Assembly (NCBI GenBank): GCA_948468225.1
Contig: CAOKHH010000010.1
Location: 1 to 50,182, forward strand
From: an uncultured Clostridia bacterium
GTDB taxonomy: Bacteria > Bacillota > Clostridia > TANB77 > CAG-508
Direction of reading: 5' to 3'
Length of the DNA stretch: 50,182 nt
Of the stretch, positions 1 through 7,768 are shown one piece after another; position 1 is the first letter of the stretch; the number at the start of each line of letters is the position of its first letter. The notes below the pieces were generated by a model. That model did not search any database. It was not told the origin of the DNA and worked only from the letters and a program-made list of their open reading frames with translations. The translations under genes and the position numbers were made by a program.

Positions 1-817
1 CTAATTGTTTAATATAATCTTCCATATACATTGGATTATGCCTTATTGCTTGTATCTCAGCAAAGTCAAAATATCCTGATACTAAGTTATTTAGAACTTT
101 TAATTCTTCTTCACTTAAATAATTTTTTGCAATTACTACATCACTTAACACTGGAATATCACCTCTAAAAGTTGTTAATCCCATAAATGGCTTATCTGAA
201 TCAGCTCTTTTATATATCACTTCTGATGCAGTATGTCCATGAGTTGCATAATGCAATTTGTTTTGAACAATTTTAAAAAATTCAATTGATTTTTCATCCT
301 TAGGATTATAGTCTACTGCTGTTGCATATAAATCAAGGACTTGTCTATATAATACTTTTTCTGATGATCTAATATCCTTAATTCTAGCAAGTAATTCTTT
401 CCAATAATTTCCTCCACCATTTCCTTTAAGTCTTTCATCATCCATAGTAAAACCTTTAATCATGTATTCTTTTAGTCTTTCTGTTGCCCATTTTCTAAAA
501 TTAGTAGCAATTTTAGATTTTATTCTATATCCTAAGGAAATAATCATATCTAAATTATAAAAAGGAATTTCTCTTGAAACGTTTCTATTTCCTTCTTTTT
601 TAACTTGTCGGAAATTCTGACAGGTTGAATTTTTATCAAGTTCCTCTTCTAAATAAATGTTATTTATATGTTCTATAATATTTGTTCTTGAAGTCCCAAA
701 TAGTTCTGACATTTGTTGTTGAGATAACCATACTGTTTCATTTTGAATTCTAACATGTATTTTTGTCAATCCATCATCTGTTTGATATATTAGAATATCT
801 CTATTTGCATTATCCAT
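1..817 (-). CDS. RhuM family protein, partial (C-terminus beyond window)
   Basis: The reverse strand is open from an ATG at 817 to the window edge, giving 272 codons with no stop. A strong AGGAGG lies 6 bases before the ATG, which fixes the start (protein begins MDNANRDILIYQTDDG). The translation has the hallmarks of the RhuM virulence-protein family: an N-terminal segment with VWLSQQQMSELFGTSR that looks like a helix-turn-helix, a central SLGYRIKSKIATNFRKWA segment, and a later HGHTASEVIYKRAD segment. RhuM proteins are usually about 330-345 aa, so roughly 60-70 residues lie outside the window. Their biochemical role is not established; they are common on integrated elements and genomic islands. 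The broken integrase just upstream fits that setting. Confidence 0.85.
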   Translation of the reverse strand, partial: MDNANRDILIYQTDDGLTKIHVRIQNETVWLSQQQMSELFGTSRTNIIEHINNIYLEEELDKNSTCQNFRQVKKEGNRNVSREIPFYNLDMIISLGYRIKSKIATNFRKWATERLKEYMIKGFTMDDERLKGNGGGNYWKELLARIKDIRSSEKVLYRQVLDLYATAVDYNPKDEKSIEFFKIVQNKLHYATHGHTASEVIYKRADSDKPFMGLTTFRGDIPVLSDVVIAKNYLSEEELKVLNNLVSGYFDFAEIQAIRHNPMYMEDYIKQL

Positions 818-894
818 CCAAAAACCTCCTCTAATTTTTGCGAACATTTGTATTGTATCATATATATAAATAAGAATCAATCTTTTGGTGAAAT

Positions 895-2159
895 TTATTC
901 AAATTTTATTATTTCATTTATAACATCAGACTGAATTATACTTTCTAAAGCTGTATTTGCTTCTATTCTAGATTCTTTTGTACTTGATATATAATAGTTT
1001 TCTGTTGTTTCAATATTACTATGTCCTAAAATTTTAGCGACATCCTTTATTTCTATTCCATTTCTTAAACTTCTTGTTGCATAACTTCCTCTTAAATCAT
1101 AAAATCTACAATTTTCTATTTTAAGCTCTTTATGTATAATCTTAAATGGATATTTAATAATATCTGTTCCTGGATATGAGCCGTCTCTATTTGTAAATAC
1201 CATTTCAGCATTATTTTTTCTTTTATATTTACTCTCAACTATTTTATATTCAACTATTTTACCATATTTATTTTTAATTTCTTCTAAATAATATTTCCTA
1301 TATTTACTACCATACTTTTTTCTTAATACATTTTGTTTGTTTTTATAGTTATATAATACTTTGTATAAAGTATCACAAATATAAACTTCTCTACAACTTC
1401 CCTCTGTTTTAGTCAATCCTAAAAACCATCTACCAGTATTGTCTTTTAACTTTGAATATACTGTTTTAGATATTTTTATTATTCGTTTTTCTAAATCAAT
1501 ATCATCCCATGTTAATGCAAATACCTCTCCTGTTCTCATTCCAGTATAACAAGCTGTCAAAAATGCACAAGTAAAAGTATCATTTTTCTTAAATCTTGTT
1601 AAAATCTTATCAATTTCTTCTTGTGAATAAACATGATTTAAACTGTTTTTTTTAATTCAAATGATAGTACTCTTGGAATTTGCAAATCTCCTGCTGGATT
1701 ACTTTTTATAAATCCAAAATAATTTGTTGCATCCCTTAACGAACTTTTTATAACTTTTTGATAATTTCTTAAAGATTCTTTTGAACTTGATTTTTGATAC
1801 AATTTTAATAATGCTTGATTTAGTATAAAAGGAGTTATAGCACATAACTTATATTTTCCTAGCTCTTTCTTTATTGTCTCAAATGTTTCTAAATATCTCT
1901 TAGCTGTTGAATATTTATAGTTTATTTCAAAATATTCTTTCATCCAATAATCTAGATAATCTGAATAAGACATTTGAGATTCTTTAGGAGTTATTTCTCC
2001 ATTGATATAATCGTTATATACTTTTAATCCATATTCATAAGCTTCACTTTGAGTTCTAAATCCTGACTTTGTAATTCTAGTTCTTTTGTTATTTACTTTT
2101 GCCCCCTCAAAAAAATACTCATAAACTTTTCCTCTTTTTCTTACATTAATTTTACTCAT
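895..2159 (-). pseudogene. Tyrosine integrase, frameshifted at an A8 tract
   Basis: Two reverse-strand frames form one phage/ICE-type integrase. The N-terminal part (2159-1638) starts at an ATG with GAGGAGGG upstream and holds an arm-binding segment (INVRKRGKVYEYFFEG) and a SAM-like core-binding domain. The C-terminal part (to 895) holds the catalytic domain: Arg in TGMRTGEV, the beta-hairpin Lys in LTKTEG, box II FYDLRGSYATR with Tyr where His is usual, LGHSNIETTENYY with His and the nucleophilic Tyr. The frame breaks at a run of eight A (reverse strand; plus T8 at about 1646-1653). One extra A would give a continuous reading through KKNSLNHVYSQEEID. This is ordinary homopolymer loss, or possibly slippage, and not the CGG shift seen elsewhere. 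The partner element is not visible apart from RhuM. Confidence 0.85.
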
Positions 2160-2236
2160 ATAAATCCCTCCTCAATTTTTACATATTTATTTTACCTCAT
2201 TTATAAACAAGAATTTTTAAATTAGAATTTAGATAT

Positions 2237-2277
2237 AAAAAAAGAAGTGTCATCCCTTTTCTTTTGGATACACTCCT
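2237..2277 (-). terminator. Rho-independent terminator after secA
   Basis: On the reverse strand AGTGTATCC pairs with GGATGACACT (one bulge) around an AAAAGAAAAG loop, followed by seven T. It lies about 110 bases past the secA stop. The integrase starts just beyond it, so it also marks the boundary between the chromosomal core and the mobile remnant. Confidence 0.8.
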
Positions 2278-2384
2278 TATTTTTCAGCATATTTCAGCTT
2301 TAATTTTATATTTTAGGTGACAAATTATTTTTTAGCACCATCTTTTCACATACTGAAATCACTTTCAAACTATTGGTTTTAAGT

Positions 2385-5144
2385 CTATTTCCCGCAGCAA
2401 TTCTTGTACTTTTTACCCGAACCACAAGGGCAAGGGTCATTTCTTCCTACCTTTGGTCCATCTAAAATTACAGGTTCTTTCTTTGCCTTTTCTCCACTTC
2501 CATTACCCATATTCATTTCTACTGTATCTTCTATGCTTGCCTTTGTTATTTTTGCAGCTTCTGTTCTTTGTACTTGATCTTTTCTATGAACATTTAATAA
2601 TATTTTTACTACATCTGTTCTTATATCTGATATCATTGCATCAAACATATCAAAACCTTCTATTCTATATTGTACTACTGGGTCTTTTTGACCATATGCA
2701 CGAAGTCCTATTCCATCTTTTAGTTCATCCATTGCATCTATATGATCCATCCATTTTTGGTCAACAACTTTTAGCATTACAACTCTTTCTAGTTCTCTTA
2801 ATTCTTCTTCTCCAATTTCAGCTTCCTTCTGTGCGTATTTTTCCTCTGCTTTTGTTTTTAATTCTTCTACTATTTTTTCTTCATCTAATTTCTTGCTTTC
2901 AAGTGTTTCTAAATTTTCTATTCCAAATACCATTTTTATTTCAGAAAGCAAGCCCTCTTTGTTTAAATCTTCTTTATTTTCTAATCCTGAAAAATAATTT
3001 GATATGATAATTTCTGCTGTTGTAGAAATCATTTTTAAAATACTACCTTTTAAGTTTCCACCATCTAAAACTTCTCTTCTTTGTTTGTATATAATTTCTC
3101 TTTGTGTATTCATAACATCATCGTATTGTAGTACATGTTTTCTTATGCTAAAATTCTTTCCTTCAACTCTTTTTTGTGCTGATTCTACTGCTTTTGATAA
3201 AATTCCTAATTGTAGTGGCATATTTTCATCTGCACCAAGTTTGTTATAAACACTAGTTACCATATCTCCACCAAATATTTTCATTAAGTCATCATCAAGT
3301 CCAATATAAAATCTTGATTCTCCTGGATCTCCTTGACGTCCACTACGACCTCTTAACTGGTTATCAATTCTTCTTGATTCGTGTCTTTCTGTACCAATTA
3401 TTTTTAACCCACCTGCAGCTATTACTTTTTCTTTTTCATCTGCTATTTCTTTTTTATATCTATCTTCTAATTCTGCAAAAACTTTTCTTGCATTTAATAT
3501 TTGTTCATCATCTGTTTCATTGTGTGCTGTTGCAAGTTCAATTATTTCATCTGAATATCCTTTTTTTCTCATTTCTTGTTTTGCTAAATATTCTGTATTT
3601 CCTCCAAGCATAATATCAGTACCACGACCTGCCATATTGGTTGCAATTGTTACTGCACCAAATTTACCTGCTTGTGCAATAATCTCAGCTTCTTTTTCAT
3701 GATATTTAGCATTTAATACTTCGTGCTTTATTCCTTCTTTTTTCAAAATTGCACTTATTTTTTCAGATTTTTCAATTGAAACAGTACCAACTAGCACTGG
3801 TTGACCTTTTGCATGACTTTGTTTAATCTCTTCTACTACTGCTCTAAATTTAGCATTTTCATTTTTGTAGATAACATCATTATTATCTTTTCTTACCATT
3901 TCTTTATTTGTTGGTATTGTTATAACATCTAAATTATATATTTCTCTAAATTCGCTTTCCTCTGTCATAGCTGTACCTGTCATACCCGCTAATTTACCAT
4001 ACATTCTAAAGTAATTTTGGAATGTTATTGTTGCAAGTGTTTTTGATTCATTTGCTACTTTAACATTTTCTTTCGCTTCTATTGCTTGGTGTAAACCATT
4101 GTTGTATCTTCTTCCATACATAATTCTTCCTGTAAATTCATCTACTATTAACACTTCTCCATCTTTAACGATGTAGTCTATATCTCTTTTCATTATACCA
4201 TGTGCTCTTAATGCTTGATTTATATGGTGTACAAGAGTTGAGTTATCTATATCATTTAAATTATCTAATCTAAAGTGTTCTTCTGCCTTTTTTATACCTT
4301 TTGCTGTTAATGTTGCAGACTTAGATTTTAAGTCTATAATATAATCATAATTTTCGTTATCTTCTGATTGTTCTTCATTTTTTACATCTTCTTCAACTAA
4401 AGTTTTAGCCTTTAATCTTTTTACAAAGTCATTTGCTTGTTTGTATAGTGCAGATGATTCATTTGCTGTACCAGATATTATTAACGGTGTACGTGCTTCA
4501 TCAATTAAAATACTATCTATCTCATCAACTATTGCATAGCTTAATGGTCTTTGTACCATTTGATTTTTGTATATAACCATATTGTCTCTTAAATAATCAA
4601 ATCCATATTCATTATTTGTTCCATAAGTTATATCTGCATTATATGCTTCTCTCTTTTTGTTCCCATCCATTCCGCTAATTACAAGCCCTACAGATAATCC
4701 TAAAAATTTATATAATTTTCCCATCCATTCACTATCTCTTTTTGCTAGGTAATCATTAACTGTTACTACATGGACACCATTTCCTGATAGTGCATTTAAG
4801 TATACAGGTAGAGTTGCAACTAAAGTTTTTCCCTCACCTGTTTTCATTTCTGCAATTCTTCCTTGATGTAAAATAATTCCACCTATCAATTGTACATCAA
4901 AATGTCTCATGCCAAGTACTCTTTTTGAAGCTTCTCTAACAACTGCGAAAGCCTCTGGTAATAAATCATCTAAAGTTTCTCCTTTAGATAGTCTATCTTT
5001 AAATTCTACAGTTTTATTTTTTAACTCACTATCTGATAATTTAGATATGGAATCTTCCAATTTGTTTATTTTAGCCACTAATGGCATAACTCTTTTAACT
5101 TCTTTTTCGCTGTATGTTCCAAAAATCTTACTGACTAATCCCAT
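2385..5144 (-). CDS. secA: Preprotein translocase ATPase SecA
   Basis: SecA is the cytosolic motor that pushes unfolded preproteins through SecYEG. The 919-aa product has the full family architecture: Walker A in MKTGEGKT (about residue 105), DEAD-like [15 protein letters not shown] (about 210), the preprotein cross-linking region, the second nucleotide fold with [14 protein letters not shown] and [20 protein letters not shown], the helical scaffold and wing, and a C-terminal zinc/SecB-type finger with [13 protein letters not shown]. The length is normal for a SecA with this tail. The ATG at 5144 has GAGAGG upstream. No CGG lies in frame. It appears monocistronic, with a terminator downstream. 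Confidence 0.98.
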   Translation of the reverse strand: MGLVSKIFGTYSEKEVKRVMPLVAKINKLEDSISKLSDSELKNKTVEFKDRLSKGETLDDLLPEAFAVVREASKRVLGMRHFDVQLIGGIILHQGRIAEMKTGEGKTLVATLPVYLNALSGNGVHVVTVNDYLAKRDSEWMGKLYKFLGLSVGLVISGMDGNKKREAYNADITYGTNNEYGFDYLRDNMVIYKNQMVQRPLSYAIVDEIDSILIDEARTPLIISGTANESSALYKQANDFVKRLKAKTLVEEDVKNEEQSEDNENYDYIIDLKSKSATLTAKGIKKAEEHFRLDNLNDIDNSTLVHHINQALRAHGIMKRDIDYIVKDGEVLIVDEFTGRIMYGRRYNNGLHQAIEAKENVKVANESKTLATITFQNYFRMYGKLAGMTGTAMTEESEFREIYNLDVITIPTNKEMVRKDNNDVIYKNENAKFRAVVEEIKQSHAKGQPVLVGTVSIEKSEKISAILKKEGIKHEVLNAKYHEKEAEIIAQAGKFGAVTIATNMAGRGTDIMLGGNTEYLAKQEMRKKGYSDEIIELATAHNETDDEQILNARKVFAELEDRYKKEIADEKEKVIAAGGLKIIGTERHESRRIDNQLRGRSGRQGDPGESRFYIGLDDDLMKIFGGDMVTSVYNKLGADENMPLQLGILSKAVESAQKRVEGKNFSIRKHVLQYDDVMNTQREIIYKQRREVLDGGNLKGSILKMISTTAEIIISNYFSGLENKEDLNKEGLLSEIKMVFGIENLETLESKKLDEEKIVEELKTKAEEKYAQKEAEIGEEELRELERVVMLKVVDQKWMDHIDAMDELKDGIGLRAYGQKDPVVQYRIEGFDMFDAMISDIRTDVVKILLNVHRKDQVQRTEAAKITKASIEDTVEMNMGNGSGEKAKKEPVILDGPKVGRNDPCPCGSGKKYKNCCGK

Positions 5145-5256
5145 TTATATAACCTCTCTTTCAAAATTTACTTTCTTAATATATCACTATCTATCATATA
5201 TTGCAACAATTATACATACAATTTAAAAAGAATTTTTATTTTAGGGAGGCTTTTAA

Positions 5257-5796
5257 ATGTTTATATGTAATGTTAATTTAAATAAACATAATTTAATAAA
5301 AATATTATTCATTTTTATTGCAGTTATTGTGATTATATTTTTTGGTATATCTGCTTATAGAATATTTAATCAAACTGTAAAAGTAAATGATACCATTCCA
5401 GAACCTGACATATGTGTTGTTGAAAGTAATAATTACACAAATATATTGAAAACTGTACATGATAATTTAGATGATTATGTTGGGCAAAAAATTAAGTGCA
5501 CTGGTTATATTTATAGAGTATCAGATTTTACAAGCGTGCAATTTGTTATTGCTAGGGATATGATAATTAGCTCTGATTTACAAACCTTAGTAGTTGGTTT
5601 CTTATGCAACTGCAAAGATGCTACAAATTTACCAGATAAAACTTGGATAGAAATTACAGGAACTATAACAAGAGGAGATTACCACGGAGATATTCCTGTT
5701 ATTGAAATAAGTGAATTAAAACAAGTAGAAAAGCCAGAGGATTCTTATGTGTACCCACCAGATGAAAACTATGTACCAACTGCTGTGTTGTTTTAG
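5257..5796 (+). CDS. Membrane-anchored DUF1980-like (YcgQ/TIGR03943-type) protein
   Basis: A 179-aa protein with AGGGAGG eight bases before its ATG. Residues 13-35 (IKILFIFIAVIVIIFFGISA) form one transmembrane segment near the N-terminus, so most of the chain should be outside or at the membrane face. The remainder (residues about 58-170) has the pattern of the C-terminal domain of YcgQ-type two-subunit permeases: YVGQKIKCTGYIYR, FVIARDMIISSDLQ, VVGFLCNC, WIEITGTI, YHGDIPVIEI, and a YVYPPDENYVPTAVLF end. The full YcgQ protein has extra N-terminal membrane segments that are missing here, so this is a reduced or stand-alone form. The last 27 codons are duplicated downstream at 6491-6574. The family assignment is from memory of the motif pattern and is moderate. 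Confidence 0.65.
   Translation: MFICNVNLNKHNLIKILFIFIAVIVIIFFGISAYRIFNQTVKVNDTIPEPDICVVESNNYTNILKTVHDNLDDYVGQKIKCTGYIYRVSDFTSVQFVIARDMIISSDLQTLVVGFLCNCKDATNLPDKTWIEITGTITRGDYHGDIPVIEISELKQVEKPEDSYVYPPDENYVPTAVLF
5716..5796 (+). repeat. Upstream copy of 80-bp direct repeat flanking the toxIN-like locus
   Basis: This is the 3' end of the DUF1980-like gene. The same sequence recurs at 6491-6574 with about nine mismatches. The two copies bracket the antitoxin RNA and the toxin remnant. Confidence 0.85.
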
Positions 5797-5877
5797 TATA
5801 GAAAAACTCTTATATAAATGGCATAGAGCCAATGCAAATATTATATGTCTATTTTTCTATTGTTTTTCTAAAATTTC

Positions 5878-5906
5878 TTGCTTTTGTAAATAATATAATG
5901 TATAAT
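5878..5906 (+). promoter_or_regulatory. Sigma-A promoter of the antitoxin RNA
   Basis: TTGCTT at 5878-5883 and a perfect TATAAT at 5901-5906 are separated by exactly 17 bases. The predicted transcription start is near 5913. Nothing downstream is translated until 6179, so this promoter drives a non-coding transcript first. Confidence 0.75.
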
Positions 5907-5912
5907 GAATAT

Positions 5913-6141
5913 ACTAAAATTGATAAAGTAATTTATCAAATAAACTAGGTTGCACATACCTTTGATTTATTTCATAAATAGTGCACTTAAACATTAGGCT
6001 AGATATGAGCCTTTAAAATACAAATTTTATAAACGAATATTCTATTAAACATTAGGTTAGAAACGAGCCTTTAGTTTAAGCTATAAACGAGTTTCCAGAA
6101 AAAATATGGGGGTACTTATTGCAAGTATCCCATATTTTTTT
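5913..6141 (+). ncRNA. Type III antitoxin RNA (ToxI/AntiQ-like), degenerate repeats
   Basis: Between a consensus promoter and a strong terminator lie three related hairpin units. AGGT/ACCT (5947-5961) surrounds the loop TGCACAT, AGGCT/AGCCT (5996-6012) surrounds AGATATG, and AGGTT/AGCCT (6054-6070) surrounds AGAAACG. The second and third share AAACATTAGG before and CTTTA after. The C to T change between them keeps pairing as G-U. A weaker fourth unit, AAGCT/AGTTT, follows at about 6079-6093. Short hairpin repeats, then a terminator, then a ToxN-family start codon is the layout of type III toxin-antitoxin loci, where the repeat RNA is cut by and binds the toxin. Unit spacing (47 and 58 bases) is less regular than in active ToxI, which fits decay. 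Confidence 0.75.
6104..6141 (+). terminator. Terminator between antitoxin RNA and toxN
   Basis: ATATGGG pairs with CCCATAT and TACTT with AAGTA, around a short loop, followed by a T-run. In type III systems a leaky terminator at this place sets the RNA-to-toxin ratio. Confidence 0.85.
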
Positions 6142-6178
6142 GCAAATAACATAATATTTTATAAGTTGGAGGGAAAAA

Positions 6179-6494
6179 ATGAAAAATGAGCAAAAAATAA
6201 AATTAGGAAAATTGAATTTTTATATTATAGATGATAACTATATCAGTTATTTAAGTCAATTTGATAAGCACATTGCCTATAATAAAAATCAGAAAAGACC
6301 ATATATAGGAGTTGTAATTATTGTTGAAGAACATTATTATTTTGCACCTTTATTTTCTCCGAAACCAAAACATAATAATTATACTGTATAATATAGTAAC
6401 ACAATCTAGTAAAAGCAAAATGTCAAGGTTTTATAAAGATTTAAGTTGTAATTTTAAACTGTTAGAAGAAAAAAGTATTACATATAAAATTTAA
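6179..6494 (+). pseudogene. toxN: ToxN/AbiQ-family toxin, internal deletion
   Basis: An ATG at 6179 with GGAGGG upstream starts a 70-aa frame whose first 67 residues match the N-terminal part of ToxN/AbiQ endoribonucleases: LNFYIIDDNYISYLSQFDKH, YNKNQKRPYIGVV, then YYFAPLFSPKPKH. Family members are about 160-200 aa, and here the frame stops at 6391. In another frame, 6420-6494 reads MSRFYKDLSCNFKLLEEKS, which resembles the C-terminal end of the same family. The middle (roughly 70-90 codons) is therefore deleted, and the toxin should be inactive. Its cognate repeat RNA is directly upstream. The N-terminal assignment is firm; the C-terminal remnant is by pattern only. Confidence 0.8.
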
Positions 6495-6574
6495 AACAAG
6501 TAGAAAAACCAGAGGATGCTTATGTAGCTCCACCAGATGAGAACTATGTTCCAACTGCTGTGTTATTTTTTTGA
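6491..6574 (+). pseudogene. Duplicated 3' fragment of the DUF1980-like gene
   Basis: The sequence reads LKQVEKPEDAYVAPPDENY then VPTAVLFF and a stop, nearly the same as the last 27 codons of the 5257-5796 gene. No start or upstream part is present. It begins at the end of the toxin remnant, so the toxin-antitoxin locus sits between two copies of this gene end. This could be the scar of insertion by recombination, or of collapse of two tandem paralogues. Confidence 0.85.
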
Positions 6575-6709
6575 AGGAACATCCTTCGGTTTCTCTTCGG
6601 CTTTAGCCTCGACCTCCACAGTCAGCTTGCAAACGCCATCAGATGAAACCTCAGTGCTAACAATCCGTCCACCAGTGATTTTGATTTCCAGCTCTGTTGT
6701 TGTCTTCAT
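6563..6709 (-). CDS. 48-aa hypothetical protein, foreign composition
   Basis: A short reverse-strand gene with a textbook AGGAGG eight bases before the ATG at 6709. I do not recognise the 48-aa product (starts MKTTTELEIKITGGRIVS). It looks like a small beta-strand protein with a charged Lys/Glu tail (EAKAEEKPKDVPSKK) and no membrane segment. Its DNA is visibly richer in G and C than its neighbours and uses CTG, GTC, GCC and an in-frame CGG (codon 15), unlike native genes. If CGG causes a +1 shift in this host, the product would be cut short. It overlaps the duplicated gene fragment tail-to-tail. Confidence 0.5.
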   Translation of the reverse strand: MKTTTELEIKITGGRIVSTEVSSDGVCKLTVEVEAKAEEKPKDVPSKK

Positions 6710-6755
6710 AAAATCAGTCCTCCTAAAATAAAAATTTTTATTCACAGATTGGAAC

Positions 6756-6786
6756 TCCGTATCCTAACGTAGATACGCTTTTTATT
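6756..6786 (+). terminator. Hairpin with T-run near the GC-rich insert
   Basis: CGTATC pairs with GATACG around an 8-base loop and is followed by CTTTTTATTTT on the plus strand. It lies upstream of the 48-aa ORF and downstream of the methyltransferase stop. On the plus strand it could end transcripts coming from the toxin-antitoxin region. Confidence 0.5.
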
Positions 6787-6833
6787 TTAACATATTTTAT
6801 GGTAATTTGCAAATTTTGCAATATACTCTTTGC

Positions 6834-7626
6834 TTATTTCCCCAATTTTTGCCTTACGTATTCATATAGTACTATTCCTGTTGCAACTGATGCATTTAGG
6901 CTTTCAGTATTTCCGAAGCATTGGTATTTTTACTAATTCATCTGATGCATCTTGCAATTCTTTTGACACTCCATTTGCTTCGTTTCCAATTATTATTGCT
7001 GATTTTTCATATTCTATATCGTATATGCTTTTATCTGTTGCAAGTGAGGTTGATACTATTTTAAATTTATGTTTTTTTATCTCACTTATTGTTTTTTGTA
7101 TATCTTGACTTAGTTTTACTTTTACTCTAAATATTGCACCCATAGTTGAACGAACCACCTTTGGATTAAATATGTCTCCTGAGCCTTCTGCTACAATTAT
7201 TTGCTTTAAACCAATGCTATCTACTGTTCTTAAAATTGTTCCTAAATTTCCCGGGTCTTGTACCTTGTCTAATACTACTATCAAATCTTCATTATAATCT
7301 ATTTGCTCTTTTTCTTCTTCTTTTTTTATTACTGCAAGTATTCCTTGAGGATTTTTCACATCTGTTATTAGAGAAAATATTCTTTCGCTTACATATATGC
7401 AATTATATTTTGCAACTTCATATAATAGCTTTGAATCTATTTCTTCGTTTTTTACACAATCTTCGCACACAATAACTGTATCAATCTGTGCAGATTCTTT
7501 TATTGCTTCTTCTATTAACTTTATTCCTTCTATTATATATTTGTGCTCTTGGTCTCTAAATTTTTTATCTTTTAATTTCTTTACGCTTTTTATTATTTCA
7601 TTATCTTTACTGGTTATTACTTGCAT
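6834..7626 (-). CDS. TrmH/SpoU-family RNA 2'-O-methyltransferase, with +1 CGG recoding site
   Basis: A SAM-dependent trefoil-knot methyltransferase acting on rRNA or tRNA ribose. The 263-aa product has an N-terminal substrate-binding domain (KYIIEGIKLIEEA), motif 1 (LDKVQDPGNLGTILRTVDSIG), motif 2 (AIIIGNEANGVS) and motif 3 (KIPMLGNTESLNASVATG). Motif 3 appears only if the C of CGG at 6915-6913 is skipped after CTT. In the unshifted frame the chain ends four codons later, and without motif 3 the knot and cofactor site would be lost. CGG is exactly in frame (237 codons from the ATG), and the shifted frame runs 27 codons to a stop at 6834, the length expected of the family. The ATG at 7626 has AAAGGA upstream. 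Confidence 0.85.
6913..6915 (-). other. CGG +1 recoding site in the TrmH-like gene
   Basis: Reverse-strand context CTT-CGG-AAA. Skipping the C gives GGA (Gly), the conserved Gly of SpoU motif 3 before NTESLNAS. Confidence 0.75.
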
Positions 7627-7651
7627 TGGCTTTTTTCCTTTCTTTTTATTT

Positions 7652-7681
7652 CGGGTCGTCGAGGACGCCGACCCCTACAAT
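7652..7681 (+). repeat. GC-rich dispersed repeat, copy 1 (GTCG/CGAC type)
   Basis: GGGTCGTC and GACGCCGACCC form an imperfect palindrome, followed by the family tail CCCCTACAAT. It is intergenic, between the methyltransferase and mfd, and strikingly GC-rich in its AT-rich surroundings. Confidence 0.85.
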
Positions 7682-7702
7682 GTTTGTAATTGATTTTTTC
7701 GT

Positions 7703-7728
7703 GCGGACACAGGGCCCGCCTCTACAAT
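7703..7728 (+). repeat. GC-rich dispersed repeat, copy 2
   Basis: GCGGACACAGGGCCCGC plus the tail CTCTACAAT (one mismatch from the usual CCCCTACAAT). It lies about 20 bases after copy 1 in the same gap. Confidence 0.8.
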
Positions 7729-7768
7729 ATTATAATAATTTGTTAAAAATAAAATATAATAAAAACAA

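Noticed and set aside
2453..3702. Long plus-strand open frames opposite secA
   Set aside because: They are Leu/Phe/Ser-rich shadows of the secA codons with no ribosome binding site and no recognisable domain.
5942..6093. CRISPR array
   Set aside because: The repeated AAACATTAGG units are imperfect, unevenly spaced and fold as small hairpins, and a promoter and terminator frame them. A toxN start follows, which fits type III antitoxin RNA better.
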